From Pedobacter cryoconitis (GTDB lineage Bacteria; Bacteroidota; Bacteroidia; Sphingobacteriales; Sphingobacteriaceae), in the NCBI RefSeq assembly GCF_003259615.1, contig NZ_QLLR01000020.1, positions 41,357 to 105,356 of the forward strand: 64,000 nucleotides of DNA. Direction: 5' to 3'. Positions within the stretch are counted from its first letter, which is position 1; each line of letters begins with the position of its first letter. Below are positions 16,980-26,243 of this stretch, piece after piece. The notes beneath the pieces were generated by a model, which ran no database searches, was not told where the DNA came from, and worked only from the letters and a program-made list of their open reading frames with translations. Position numbers and translations under genes: made by a program.

Positions 16980-18311
16980 ATGACAAGAATAGTAATTGGA
17001 GCAAAAGAGTATTTTAAAGAAATAAAACAAATACAGTTTGAAGGTCTGGAAAGTGATAATCCGCTGGCTTTCAGATGGTATGATGCAAATAAAATAGTAG
17101 CTGGTAAACCCATGAAAGAACATTTGAAGTTCGCTTGTGCTTATTGGCATTCCTTTAATGGGAATGGGAGCGATCCTTTTGGGGGCGCTACACATGTTTT
17201 TCCATGGGATGAAAAGAAAGATGCGGTAGAAAGGGCAAAAGATAAAATGGATGCCGCTTTTGAATTCATCACTAAAATGCAATTGCCTTATTACTGTTTT
17301 CACGATGTGGATATAGTGGATTATGGCAATGATATTGCTGAAAATGAGCACAGATTGCAAACTTTGGTGGAGTATGCTAAAGAAAAACAAGCCAGCAGCG
17401 GAGTGAAATTACTCTGGGGAACAGCCAATTTATTTAGCCATAAACGTTATATGAATGGCGCATCAACCAATCCGGATTTTCATGTACTGGCACATGGTGC
17501 TGCCCAGGTAAAGTCTGCTTTAGATGCAACAATTGCGCTTGGCGGAGAGAACTATGTTTTCTGGGGTGGCAGAGAAGGATATATGAGCTTACTGAATACC
17601 AATATGAAGCGGGAGCAGGAGCATTTGGCTAAATTTCTTCATACAGCTAAAGATTATGCAAGAAGTCAAGGATTTAAAGGGACATTTTTTATTGAACCTA
17701 AGCCATGTGAACCCTCTAAACATCAATATGATTATGATGCGGCTACGGTAAAGAGTTTCTTGCAGGAGTATGATTTGCTTGGAGATTTTAAAATGAATAT
17801 TGAAGTGAACCATGCGACTTTAGCCGGCCATACTTTTCAGCATGAGTTACAGGTTGCAGCAGATAGCGGGTTGCTGGGTTCCATAGATGCCAATCGTGGT
17901 GATTATCAGAATGGCTGGGATACCGATCAGTTCCCGACAGATATTAATGAACTGACTGAAGCCATGCTGATTATTCTGGAAAATGGTGGATTACAAGGCG
18001 GAGGCGTGAACTTTGATGCCAAGATCCGTAGAAATTCAACTGATCCTGCTGATTTGTTTTATGCCCACGTTGGCGGTATGGATATTTTTGCAAGGGCTTT
18101 GATCACTGCCGATGCGATACTTCAAAAATCGGATTATAAAAAGATAAGGACTGACCGGTATGCTTCTTTTGATAATGGTCAGGGGGCCGAATTTGAGCAG
18201 GGGAAATTAAGCTTAGAAGATTTAAGGAACTATGCGGTACAAAACGGAGAACCTGAAGTGCGCAGCGGAAAACAGGAATACCTTGAAAATCTGATTAACA
18301 GGTATATCTAG
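16980..18311 (+). CDS. xylA: Xylose isomerase
   Basis: 443 residues, the usual length of class II xylose isomerases. Interconverts D-xylose and D-xylulose with divalent metal. Diagnostic segments: 'HDVDIVDYG' with the catalytic His, 'VFWGGREGYMSLLNT', 'FIEPKPCEPSKHQYDYD', 'EVNHATLAGHTFQHEL' and 'DANRGDYQNGWDTDQFP', which carry the metal-binding Glu, His and Asp residues. Last gene of the GMC/xylose operon. No xylose transporter gene is in the window, so uptake must be encoded elsewhere. Confidence 0.95.
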   Translation: MTRIVIGAKEYFKEIKQIQFEGLESDNPLAFRWYDANKIVAGKPMKEHLKFACAYWHSFNGNGSDPFGGATHVFPWDEKKDAVERAKDKMDAAFEFITKMQLPYYCFHDVDIVDYGNDIAENEHRLQTLVEYAKEKQASSGVKLLWGTANLFSHKRYMNGASTNPDFHVLAHGAAQVKSALDATIALGGENYVFWGGREGYMSLLNTNMKREQEHLAKFLHTAKDYARSQGFKGTFFIEPKPCEPSKHQYDYDAATVKSFLQEYDLLGDFKMNIEVNHATLAGHTFQHELQVAADSGLLGSIDANRGDYQNGWDTDQFPTDINELTEAMLIILENGGLQGGGVNFDAKIRRNSTDPADLFYAHVGGMDIFARALITADAILQKSDYKKIRTDRYASFDNGQGAEFEQGKLSLEDLRNYAVQNGEPEVRSGKQEYLENLINRYI

Positions 18312-18397
18312 GTTATTTGAAATTCGCAAATATCCGATTGAAATCTCCAAACAAGAGGTGTGGTAGTTACTGATCTTTGTGGTATCAAAATAAAGAT

Positions 18398-19168
18398 ATG
18401 ATTATGGAGCATAAAAGTAAAATAGCATTAGTCACTGGCGGCAGCCGCGGACTAGGTAAAAATATGGCACTTAAACTTGCAGAAAGAGGTATTGATGTCA
18501 TTCTTACTTATTTGAGTAAAGAAGAGGAAGCTAACGAAGTGGTTGCGCAAATAAAAGAAGCTGGACAAAATGCGGTAGCGCTGCGCCTTGATACAGGTGA
18601 TGTGAAGAGCTTTGATTCGTTTTTTGAGCAATTAAAAGGAGTGCTTCAAGGTAAGTTCCATGCAGATAAATTTGATTTTTTAATCAATAACGCAGGGGTG
18701 GGACACAATACTTTGATTAAGGATATGAGTGAGGACGTGTTTGATCAGCTGATGAATGTACATTTTAAAGGGGTTTACTTTTTGACACAAAAAGCACTGG
18801 AACTCATGAATGACCAGGGTGGGATTGTCAATGTTTCCACTGGTCTTACCCGGATGAGTATGTTTGGATATTCCGCTTACGCATCTATGAAAGGGGCGAT
18901 CGAGGTTTTCACAAGGTATCTGGCAGCTGAATTGGGCGCAAGAGGAATTAATGTGAATTCCATAGCACCCGGGGCTATAGAAACCGATTTTGGAGGTGGT
19001 GCTGTACGTGACAATGAGCAGATTAACAAACATATCAGTGGTATTACTGCGCTTGGACGGGTTGGATTACCTGAGGATATTGGTGGTGTAGTTGCTTTCT
19101 TATGCACGCCGGATGCTAAATGGATTACCGCACAACGTATCGAAGTTTCAGGAGGAATGAGCCTTTAA
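18398..19168 (+). CDS. Short-chain dehydrogenase/reductase
   Basis: 256 residues from the ATG at 18398 (a second ATG at 18404 is possible). Classic SDR: cofactor loop TGGSRGLG near the N-terminus, 'NNAGVG', catalytic Ser in 'NVSTGLTRM', YASMK with catalytic Tyr and Lys, and a fabG-like end ('DAKWITAQRIEVSGGMSL'). The first loop favours NADP. An in-frame TTG at 18377 would place the start inside a -7-like sequence (GATCTTTG), so it is not used. An AraC regulator follows 54 bp downstream and may be functionally linked. The substrate is unknown. Confidence 0.88.
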   Translation: MIMEHKSKIALVTGGSRGLGKNMALKLAERGIDVILTYLSKEEEANEVVAQIKEAGQNAVALRLDTGDVKSFDSFFEQLKGVLQGKFHADKFDFLINNAGVGHNTLIKDMSEDVFDQLMNVHFKGVYFLTQKALELMNDQGGIVNVSTGLTRMSMFGYSAYASMKGAIEVFTRYLAAELGARGINVNSIAPGAIETDFGGGAVRDNEQINKHISGITALGRVGLPEDIGGVVAFLCTPDAKWITAQRIEVSGGMSL

Positions 19169-19222
19169 TCTTGCCATCTGTTTTTCAATAAGGAGTGTTA
19201 TATTTGATTTTCGCAAAATGAT

Positions 19223-20131
19223 ATGCCTAAAGAAACATCATTAGAAGAATTTTATCAAAAAGTTACGGCCACTCTTCCTGCAGACATCAACAGGGAGATT
19301 GGCCATTTCAATGTTTTTGAAATTGATAAACTATTTGATCAGAAAACCGGTACCCGGATTATGCCTTATAGCAGAAGGGCTTATTATAAGATTAGTTTGA
19401 TCAGGGGAAAAAACAGGGCAGAATATGCTGATAAAGTTATTGAAATTCCAGAAAGTGCCCTTCTTTTTGCCACACCGAGAATACCTTATAATTGGGTAGC
19501 CCATGATGACAATCAGACCGGACTTTTCTGCATTTTTACGGCAGAATTTCTGGCTAAGAATAAAGTAGGAGTGGCTTTAGATGAGCTGCCTATCTTTCAA
19601 CCGGGTCAATTGCCGATTTTTCAGCTTACAGCGCAAGAAAGTGCTGAGCTTGAAGTTCTTTTCAGGAAAATGCACGCAGAAATGGACTCCAGTTATATTT
19701 ATAAATATGATCTGATCCGTAATTTCGTGATGGAAGTGATCCATTACGGACAAAAATTACAGCCTATATCTCCATTTCACGTCGTGCAAAATGCTGCGGA
19801 AAGGATCACCTCATTATTTATAGAGCTTTTAGAAAGGCAATTTCCAATTGAAACTTCGGGACAAAGATTGATGCTTCGTACAGCTAAGGACTATGCAGAC
19901 CGGTTGGCCGTACATGTAAATCACCTGAATAAAGTATTAAAGGAGAGCTCTGGGCAAACGACGACCAGTATTATTACGCTCCGGGTAATTCAAGAAGCGA
20001 AAATTTTGCTGAAGCAAACGGACTGGAGTATTTCAGACATCAGTTATAGCCTGGGCTTTGATGATTTAGCTCACTTTTCAAACTTCTTCAAAAAGCAAAC
20101 TTCTATTACGCCAATTGCGTTTCGGTCGTAA
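19223..20131 (+). CDS. AraC-family transcriptional regulator
   Basis: 302 residues. N-terminal sensor ('FNVFEIDKL', 'YKISLIRGKN', 'IPYNWVAHDDNQTGLFCIF') and a C-terminal AraC DNA-binding domain whose two helix-turn-helix units span about residues 205-302 ('RTAKDYADRLAVHVNHLNKV', then 'WSISDISYSLGFDDLAHFSN'). It is a close paralogue of the regulator at 27831, sharing 'SLEEFYQ' at the start, 'SSYIYKYDLIRN'-like and 'ERISLFIELLERQFPIE'-like stretches. This subfamily often sits beside the oxidoreductase it controls; here that is the SDR gene just upstream. Confidence 0.88.
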   Translation: MPKETSLEEFYQKVTATLPADINREIGHFNVFEIDKLFDQKTGTRIMPYSRRAYYKISLIRGKNRAEYADKVIEIPESALLFATPRIPYNWVAHDDNQTGLFCIFTAEFLAKNKVGVALDELPIFQPGQLPIFQLTAQESAELEVLFRKMHAEMDSSYIYKYDLIRNFVMEVIHYGQKLQPISPFHVVQNAAERITSLFIELLERQFPIETSGQRLMLRTAKDYADRLAVHVNHLNKVLKESSGQTTTSIITLRVIQEAKILLKQTDWSISDISYSLGFDDLAHFSNFFKKQTSITPIAFRS

Positions 20132-20152
20132 TGAATTGAGAAACGCTTTAAA

Positions 20153-20195
20153 AATTAAAATCCCTGCAAATAATACCTTTGCCGGGATTTTAATT
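20153..20195. terminator. Bidirectional hairpin terminator
   Basis: Arms 20153-20170 and 20178-20195 (18 nt each, one mismatch, 7-nt loop) lie between the convergent AraC and helicase genes. A/T runs at both ends give a U-tract in either direction. Confidence 0.8.
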
Positions 20196-20203
20196 ATAAC
20201 TCT

Positions 20204-21340
20204 TTAAGATAAAGAGATAGTTTCACTATCAATTAATTCTACTTTTTTACCCATTTTCTTTTGAATGATCTCAAAATGATGTAGTTCATCCTGGCTAACC
20301 AGTGAAATCGCATCCCCTGGTTTATCTGCACGACCAGTTCTGCCGATACGGTGAACATAATCTTTCGGTGACCTCGGTAATTCATAATTGATCACAAAAG
20401 GAAGGAAATTAATATCAATTCCTCTGGCCATTAAATCTGTGGCAACCAATACTTTAAGTTTGCCTGATTTGAAATGTGTTAAAGCATCGGTTCTTGCACC
20501 CTGGCTTTTTTTGCTGTGAATAGCCTTTGCATCAATATTATTTTTACGAAGCTTATTGACAATAGCATCTGCCTGCTTAACCGAAGAAGCAAAGACCAGT
20601 ACTTGTTTCATTTCATGATGGTTGATCAGGTAACGTAAAAACGGGCCTTTCTTTTCATCAGAAACGATATAAGCTACCTGGTTGATCAAATCAAGTGATT
20701 CCTCTTCTTCCGCTATCTTGATAACCACAGGATCATGCAGTAAGATTTGGTGAATATGCTGAAGATCATCATTTAAGGTAGCGGATAATAATATATTTTG
20801 ACGCTTTTCAGGTAAAAGCGCAATGATTTTGTTTACTTCTTCTTTAAATCCCAGGTTAAGCATTTTATCTGCTTCATCCAGTACCAGGGTTTCAATACTT
20901 GATAAATGTACAGCCTTTGAATCTACCAATTCCAATAACCTGCCTGGTGTGGCAACCAATACATTTACGCCCTGCATAGCCATCATTTGAGGATTAATAG
21001 AAACGCCACCGTACACTGCCAGTGTTTTAACAGGCTCAGGAATTGCTTTGCTGAAAATCTGAAAAACCTCTTTAACCTGTTCAGCAAGTTCACGTGTGGG
21101 TACTAAAACCAGTACATTCGCATGGCGGTTTTTCACGCCCAATGTTTGTTGCAGGTTCATTAAAAGTGGTAAAACATAACTTGCAGTTTTTCCGGAACCT
21201 GTTTTCGCAATGGCTAAGACATCTTTTTTATTTAATATAGCTGGTATAGCTGTTTGTTGAATAGGAGTGGGTACTGTGAACTTCTGATCTATCAGCGCTA
21301 TTAATAAAGCAGGAGATAAACCGAGGGATTTAAAAGGCAT
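20204..21340 (-). CDS. DEAD-box ATP-dependent RNA helicase
   Basis: 378 residues from the ATG at 21340, which begins 'MPFKSLGLSPALLIALI', the usual Q-motif lead-in of RhlE-like helicases; a longer frame adds 33 unsupported residues. The motifs appear in order: Q motif (FTVPTPIQ), I (AKTGSGKT), Ia (PTRELA), Ib (TPGR), II (DEAD), III (SAT), then domain 2 with IV-VI (HRIGRTGR). There is no long basic C-terminal tail. It probably unwinds structured RNA in ribosome assembly or mRNA decay, as in the RhlE group; which member is not decided. Confidence 0.92.
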   Translation of the reverse strand: MPFKSLGLSPALLIALIDQKFTVPTPIQQTAIPAILNKKDVLAIAKTGSGKTASYVLPLLMNLQQTLGVKNRHANVLVLVPTRELAEQVKEVFQIFSKAIPEPVKTLAVYGGVSINPQMMAMQGVNVLVATPGRLLELVDSKAVHLSSIETLVLDEADKMLNLGFKEEVNKIIALLPEKRQNILLSATLNDDLQHIHQILLHDPVVIKIAEEEESLDLINQVAYIVSDEKKGPFLRYLINHHEMKQVLVFASSVKQADAIVNKLRKNNIDAKAIHSKKSQGARTDALTHFKSGKLKVLVATDLMARGIDINFLPFVINYELPRSPKDYVHRIGRTGRADKPGDAISLVSQDELHHFEIIQKKMGKKVELIDSETISLS

Positions 21341-21472
21341 ATTACTTAATTTTTGGTGTAAAAGTAAACAAAAATCGCTGTTAGCCGTTGGAGAAAGAAG
21401 ATAGAGTTTTTGATTATTATTGATGAAAAGAAAAAACATTACATATTTTAATAGAAATTTTAGGGCTTAAAT

Positions 21473-22444
21473 ATGAAAGACGAGATACGTATGGCAGTTT
21501 CCCTGCCTCATGAATTAGAAAATGAAGTGTTTGAATTAAGCGATATGGCTTGTGAATTACTGGAGGAGGGTAAAGTTGAAGAAGCATTAGCAAAAATAAA
21601 ACTTGCCTGGGAGAAATTGCCGCAGGCCAGGTACAATACTTCTGTCTCCCATATGATCTTATGTGCTTTAATTCCTATTTTAAATACTGCAGGTAAATAT
21701 GATGAAGCCTTACAATTGACCAAAGAATGGATAGCAGATCTGGAAACCTCTGGTTACAAAATCTACCATACCATGCCATATATTTTACATGGAGAGACGA
21801 TGTTATTTCTAAAAGATGCAGATGCGGCAAAGGGATCTTTTGAGCAGGCCGTAAAATACGGGGCCACAAAAAGGGACTTTAGTGATCAGCCAGCTTTCTA
21901 TTTTGAGGTGGCGAAAAAGAAACTTAATGATCCTGAAGAGATTCTGGCACGCTTTGAAAAAGAAGTTTTATCCCGGCCTTTCACTGTACTCAGGCCTGAG
22001 CTGGTGGAGCTTTCTGATGAGGTCAGTGAACGTATCGAAGAATTAAGTGAACAAGGAAACGAATTGTTTGAGGAAGAAAAATATCAGGAATGTATTCAGG
22101 TTTGGAGTGAGGCGTTGGCCCTGGTCCCTCAGCCCCAAAACTCCCATGGTGAAGCATTCTGGCTGGAAACTTCTATCGGAGATTGTTATTTTATGCTGAA
22201 TGATTTTGAGCAGTCACTTTTACATTTTTTAAATGCAAAAGGAAATATCGAAACCAACGCTTATGAAAATCCATTTGTGATGCTGCGTTTAGGTGAATTG
22301 TTTTTAGAAGGTGATCATTTTAATGATGCCAAAGAATTCCTGCTTCGGGCTTATATGCTGGAAGGACAGGAAATATTTGATACAGAAAATGAGAAATATT
22401 TTGTGTTTTTAAAACAAAATGTTGAACTCAATGCGCCCGGTTAA
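21473..22444 (+). CDS. Tetratricopeptide-repeat protein
   Basis: 323 residues, acidic, no signal peptide. Helical repeats read as TPR units: 'ACELLEEGKVEEALAKIKLA' near 30-50, 'LTKEWIADLETSGYK' near 85-100, and a second block 'GNELFEEEKYQECIQVWSEA' from about residue 195, followed by 'YFMLNDFEQSLLHFLNAKGN'. TPR arrays mount protein-protein contacts; the partner is unknown. Divergent from the helicase gene and convergent with the DUF4010 gene. Confidence 0.75.
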   Translation: MKDEIRMAVSLPHELENEVFELSDMACELLEEGKVEEALAKIKLAWEKLPQARYNTSVSHMILCALIPILNTAGKYDEALQLTKEWIADLETSGYKIYHTMPYILHGETMLFLKDADAAKGSFEQAVKYGATKRDFSDQPAFYFEVAKKKLNDPEEILARFEKEVLSRPFTVLRPELVELSDEVSERIEELSEQGNELFEEEKYQECIQVWSEALALVPQPQNSHGEAFWLETSIGDCYFMLNDFEQSLLHFLNAKGNIETNAYENPFVMLRLGELFLEGDHFNDAKEFLLRAYMLEGQEIFDTENEKYFVFLKQNVELNAPG

Positions 22445-22454
22445 GACCCCGGAT

Positions 22455-23741
22455 TTATTGTAAATAGCTGACGAATATTTCAGAAAGCTGGAAAACCCGG
22501 TCCAATACGATCATCACAATACCTACTAAGATAATACTCAGTAATTTATAGGTAAAAGTCCTGACAATTTTTTTATCGTGTATTGTTTTCCAAACGATCG
22601 GCAAATCAATCAGAGCGCTTGCCATAGAGGATATAATGGCGGCGCTGCCCGCAACTGCAGGACTAATCTGGCCGTGTGCAGCCATTGTAGCGGCGGCGAC
22701 AGTTGTACTTGCGCTGCTGATCAGTCCTCCGAAAAAACCAGTACCTAAAATACCAAGACTTCCGAAATAGCGGGTCAGTAAAATACCTGCTGCCTGAATG
22801 ATGATAAACAATACGCCAAACCACAATACTTTTGGTAAAGAAATAGGAGAGGCCAGTTTTATGGTAGCCTGCGGGGTGGTATCTACTTCCTCTACCAAAT
22901 AATCACGCCAAATCCATAATGCTGCCACACAAGACATGGCTAGTAGCGGTATAAGTGTAGCAGTGAGTGACAGTGGAACAAATATAGCTGCCAATAGCAT
23001 GTTTCTTACAAACATGGAAATATTGATCAGGCTGGATAGTGTTGTTATTTTTGAGGGTGTGCCAGCATTCTGGACCCTGGAACTGACTTCGGCCACGGTT
23101 GCTGTACTATTAACCAAACCTCCAAATATCGCCCCAAGGTATAAACCTCGTGTACTGAATACGCGCAGGAATACGTAATTCACAAATCCAATTCCCGCAA
23201 TCGCAATCACACTTATCCAGGCATCACTAGGATTGAATAATTGCCAAGGATCAACGTATCTGTTGGGCAATACCGGGAAAATCACAAAACCAATTAAACC
23301 CAGTAAAATGGCGCTCCTGATCTCTGAAGGAAGGAGCCCGCCGGCAAATTTGTTCAATTCTGTTTTCCAGGCCAGCAGCATAGTGATTACAATAGCACCG
23401 GCAACTGGCGTAAATATATGTCCCATACCGACCAGAACGCCCAGCATATAATTGGCAATCAGGGCAGCTGAGGTTGTGATTTCTACAGATTCGTTAGCCA
23501 TCAGGCTTCGTGCATTCATACCGATTGCCAATAAGAAGACGCCTACCATCGCAACGATAATAAAATCGTGTCCTGCAAGAGTAGAGAGCATGCCTAATAG
23601 TGCGACAATTGAGAATGTCCTGATTCCAGCCTCTTTATGTGACCACTTTCGCTCCATGCCTATCAGCATGCCAATGCCTACTGCAACAGTCATTTTCAAA
23701 GCAACTGGCCCGACTGGATAATGTATAAAATCGTTGTTCAT
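22455..23741 (-). CDS. MgtC/SapB plus DUF4010 membrane protein
   Basis: 428 residues, about a dozen hydrophobic segments. The N-terminal third is an MgtC/SapB domain ('GIGMLIGMERKWSHKEAGIR', the family signature with conserved Glu-Arg). The C-terminal two thirds match the DUF4010 permease-like domain, with 'GGLVNSTATVAEVSSR' and 'GGLISSASTTVAAATM' as twin signature repeats. The transported solute is unknown. The ATG at 23741 is preferred because the 17 residues before it are not membrane-like and have no family support. Confidence 0.8.
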   Translation of the reverse strand: MNNDFIHYPVGPVALKMTVAVGIGMLIGMERKWSHKEAGIRTFSIVALLGMLSTLAGHDFIIVAMVGVFLLAIGMNARSLMANESVEITTSAALIANYMLGVLVGMGHIFTPVAGAIVITMLLAWKTELNKFAGGLLPSEIRSAILLGLIGFVIFPVLPNRYVDPWQLFNPSDAWISVIAIAGIGFVNYVFLRVFSTRGLYLGAIFGGLVNSTATVAEVSSRVQNAGTPSKITTLSSLINISMFVRNMLLAAIFVPLSLTATLIPLLAMSCVAALWIWRDYLVEEVDTTPQATIKLASPISLPKVLWFGVLFIIIQAAGILLTRYFGSLGILGTGFFGGLISSASTTVAAATMAAHGQISPAVAGSAAIISSMASALIDLPIVWKTIHDKKIVRTFTYKLLSIILVGIVMIVLDRVFQLSEIFVSYLQ

Positions 23742-24095
23742 ATAGCTGATTTTTATTCCCTTCAATAAGTTTCCTCTGCTGCTCAAAATCACTGTAAATT
23801 ACGTAAACAGGGAGAGTCTTCCTATCTATTTGTGTAATGCTTTTGAGGCATTGCAGTTTAGTACTTTTAGTTCAACAGTTAAACCCCCTGTTTTGTGCGT
23901 ATTGGGGAACTGAGGAGGTACGCTTAAACATATATAAGCCCCTGAATAGTCCTCTTTAGTTGGCTGACTAAAAAGCTCCGGAAACTTGAAATATTGGTGA
24001 AAACAGTCAGGATTTCCAGTGCAACTTGTACTCCTGTACCTTTAAACTCGGGAAAGCAAGCTTTTATTGCTAGTTTTGCGCGCAAAGAACAGATT
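23742..24095. other. Intergenic region, 354 bp
   Basis: Divergent spacer between the DUF4010 gene and a small unknown gene. I see a perfect -7 box at 24071-24078 and weak hairpins (AATGC/GCATT near 23837; AACAG/CTGTT near 23874). An open frame from 23994 into the downstream gene lies before the -7 box and is not counted as coding. Nothing else recognised. Confidence 0.5.
24071..24078 (+). promoter_or_regulatory. -7 box for the small gene at 24096
   Basis: TAGTTTTG matches TAnnTTTG exactly and lies 17 bp before the ATG at 24096. It decides the start: transcription would begin near 24085, so a longer frame starting at 23994 cannot be translated from it. Confidence 0.5.
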
Positions 24096-24443
24096 ATGGA
24101 AGCGAGTGAACTAAGAATTGGAAATTATACAATGGATCATGGTCATCCTGAGCAAATACCTTATGGATCTGATATTGATTCTGCGGGATTGATGGACCCA
24201 ATTCTTTTAACAGAAGAATGGGTAGTTAAATTTGGTTTTGAACGTTTTGAATTCGAATACGAAGAAGGAAATGAAACAACTTATGTGCTGGAAAAAAAGA
24301 ATGGCCATCAATTCGTTCTCAATGAAAGTTTACAGCCTATGGATGGCGAAATCGCAATGTTAGACTACAAACTGCAATATGTTCACCAGATTCAGAATCT
24401 TTATTTTGCATTGACTAATGAAGAATTAATGATCAAAGAATAG
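24096..24443 (+). CDS. Small acidic protein, function unknown
   Basis: 115 residues, strongly acidic, no signal or membrane segment. It opens 'MEASELRIGNYTMDHGHPEQ'. The 'ELRIGNY' phrase followed by a 'ILLTEEWVVKFGF' segment recalls small Bacteroidota proteins often seen in phage and plasmid contexts, but no function is known. The start is set by the -7 box at 24071-24078. Convergent with the MFS gene. Codon use and length suggest a real gene. Confidence 0.65.
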   Translation: MEASELRIGNYTMDHGHPEQIPYGSDIDSAGLMDPILLTEEWVVKFGFERFEFEYEEGNETTYVLEKKNGHQFVLNESLQPMDGEIAMLDYKLQYVHQIQNLYFALTNEELMIKE

Positions 24444-24500
24444 GGTCAGAAGAATTTCCTGATTAAATGAGTACCAATGGGGGCGTGTTAATCGGAATTT

Positions 24501-24597
24501 AAAGGATTATACTAAAATCCTTTCCTTTTAGAGTAGACCCTGGTATTCACTTTAAAGAGTCTTACCCTTTGGTCAGGCTTTTTAAAGTGAATACCAG
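24501..24597. terminator. Two adjacent hairpins between convergent genes
   Basis: AAAGGATT (24501-24508) pairs with AATCCTTT (24516-24523). Next, 24540-24556 and 24581-24597 are perfect 17-nt inverted arms with a 24-nt loop. The right arm lies inside the last codons of the MFS gene and its stop codon lies in the loop. Probably terminates one or both genes. Confidence 0.55.
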
Positions 24598-25698
24598 CAG
24601 TGCTAAAGCAAGCAAAATAATACTTGTCCAGGGTAGCTGATGAATCCCAATATTGACGATTGCTAATCCGCCAACCGTTGATCCGATTGTTACGGCAAGA
24701 TTTCCGCATGAAGTGAAAATACTATTGATGAATTCAGGTGCTTCTGAAGTTGAAGAAGTGATATTTACATTACTAATCAGAAAACCACCCGCATGGATGA
24801 ATCCCCAAAATATGATGACGAATATCATAAGGTTGTAACTAGCTCCCATAAAATAAGTTAAACCATGAATTCCCAGCAATGATACTATGAAAAGTATTGT
24901 AGTCCTTTCCCTGTTTTTACTTAAAAATTTACCGGCAAAATAATTCCCTGCAACGCCGGTTATGCCAAATATCAATAACATTAAGCCAATTGCTGAGCCA
25001 TTCATATGCGTAACATTTTTCAAATAACCGGCCATATATCCATATGTAGAAAACATGGCAGCAATCACCAGACAGGCTAATAAAAGACTGAATAGCAGCT
25101 TACGGTTACCTAATATTCTCCAATAAGAAGTTTTGATTTTCACCCTGGCAACAGGAATAAAAGGAAGGAAAACCCAGAGGGATAAAAATGAAATGATATT
25201 GATCACGGCAGACAATAGGAAAGATGCCCTCCAATTAAACATTTCAGCTATGAATGTTGCCATGGGTATTCCAAAAACTGTGGCTAATGTTAGTCCACCA
25301 AATACAATGCTGACAGCTTTAGGCGACTCATCAGGATGTACAGTGCCTGCTGCAACAGCCAAACCAATAGACCAGAAAACAGGATGTAAAATTGCGGGCA
25401 AAGCACGGGCAAAAAGTAAAAATGGGAATGATGGTGCGATAGCGCAGAGTATGTTGGAAATCGAAAAAATCGCTAATACCAGTAATAATGTCTTTTTTCT
25501 ATTGGCATTTGTGAATGCTAATGTTATAAAAGGGGCAGAGATAGCTATAATCAGCGCAAAAATACTCAATAACCATCCTGCCTTATCAATAGTAACATGA
25601 TACGCATTTGCTATTTGTGGTAAGATACCGATCACACCAAATTCGGTTGTTGTAATTCCGAAAATCCCTAAAGCCAGTATATAAAGTGTTCTTTTCAT
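24562..25698 (-). CDS. MFS transporter, DHA1 efflux type
   Basis: 378 residues with about 12 membrane helices. It opens 'LYILALGIFGITTTEFGVIG', typical of AraJ/YdhP-like drug or sugar exporters of the major facilitator superfamily (DHA1 group), and has the usual N-terminal helix 2-3 loop region. The likely role is proton-driven export of a small molecule; the substrate is unknown. It is divergent from an HxlR regulator 109 bp away, a common regulator-target pair. The last codons overlap a 17-bp inverted repeat. Confidence 0.85.
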   Translation of the reverse strand: MKRTLYILALGIFGITTTEFGVIGILPQIANAYHVTIDKAGWLLSIFALIIAISAPFITLAFTNANRKKTLLLVLAIFSISNILCAIAPSFPFLLFARALPAILHPVFWSIGLAVAAGTVHPDESPKAVSIVFGGLTLATVFGIPMATFIAEMFNWRASFLLSAVINIISFLSLWVFLPFIPVARVKIKTSYWRILGNRKLLFSLLLACLVIAAMFSTYGYMAGYLKNVTHMNGSAIGLMLLIFGITGVAGNYFAGKFLSKNRERTTILFIVSLLGIHGLTYFMGASYNLMIFVIIFWGFIHAGGFLISNVNITSSTSEAPEFINSIFTSCGNLAVTIGSTVGGLAIVNIGIHQLPWTSIILLALALLVFTLKSLTKG

Positions 25699-25807
25699 AT
25701 TTGTTTTTTATGCAAATTTGAAACATAAATAACCTGATCAGATGATATGCACTTTTATGTGCGATACTATCAAAAAGGAAAGTATACTGATAATTAGAAG
25801 CTTAATC

Positions 25808-26164
25808 ATGCCAGAATTTTTTCACGATAAAAAACTATACTATACCCCAATTGAATTTGCCTTAAAACATATTGGGGGGACATGGAAAATGCCTATTCTC
25901 TGGAGGCTTCATGCTAATATTCTCAGATATGGAGAATTGAAAAAAGATATTCCGCATATTACACACAAAATGCTGGCGAGTCAGTTGCGGGAGCTGGAAG
26001 ATAAACAACTTATTGAACGGACTGTTTATCCCGTTGTTCCACCCAAAGTTGAGTATAAGATTACTGCAAAAGGATTAAAAGCAATCCCGGTAATTGAGCA
26101 TATTATGAAGTACGGTTATGAATTAATCCAGGAGGCAGGTATCGAATATCCACCAAAGATTTAA
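25808..26164 (+). CDS. HxlR-family transcriptional regulator
   Basis: 118 residues from the ATG at 25808. Winged-helix regulator of the HxlR type: 'FALKHIGGTWKMPILWRLHA', 'RYGELKKDIPHITHKMLASQ', then the wing 'RTVYPVVPPKVEYKITAKG', each a family hallmark. A frame reaching back to 25742 adds 22 residues without family support. HxlR proteins sense aldehydes, quinones or redox stress and usually act on a neighbouring gene, here the divergent MFS exporter. A clear terminator follows. Confidence 0.88.
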   Translation: MPEFFHDKKLYYTPIEFALKHIGGTWKMPILWRLHANILRYGELKKDIPHITHKMLASQLRELEDKQLIERTVYPVVPPKVEYKITAKGLKAIPVIEHIMKYGYELIQEAGIEYPPKI

Positions 26165-26185
26165 TTTGCAATAGGTCACCTCCTG

Positions 26186-26218
26186 AAAATACCGTTATTA
26201 ATCAAATAACGGTATTTT
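26186..26218. terminator. Hairpin terminator
   Basis: Perfect 14-bp stem (26186-26199 with 26205-26218), 5-nt loop, followed by a T-run on the + strand. Sits between the convergent HxlR and aldehyde dehydrogenase genes and can serve both. Confidence 0.85.
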
Positions 26219-26243
26219 TTTAAAAGATTTGTTGTACAGGTAA

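Noticed and set aside
18377..18397. TTG start upstream of the short-chain dehydrogenase
   Set aside because: It overlaps a -7-like sequence and would add residues ahead of the normal SDR N-terminus.
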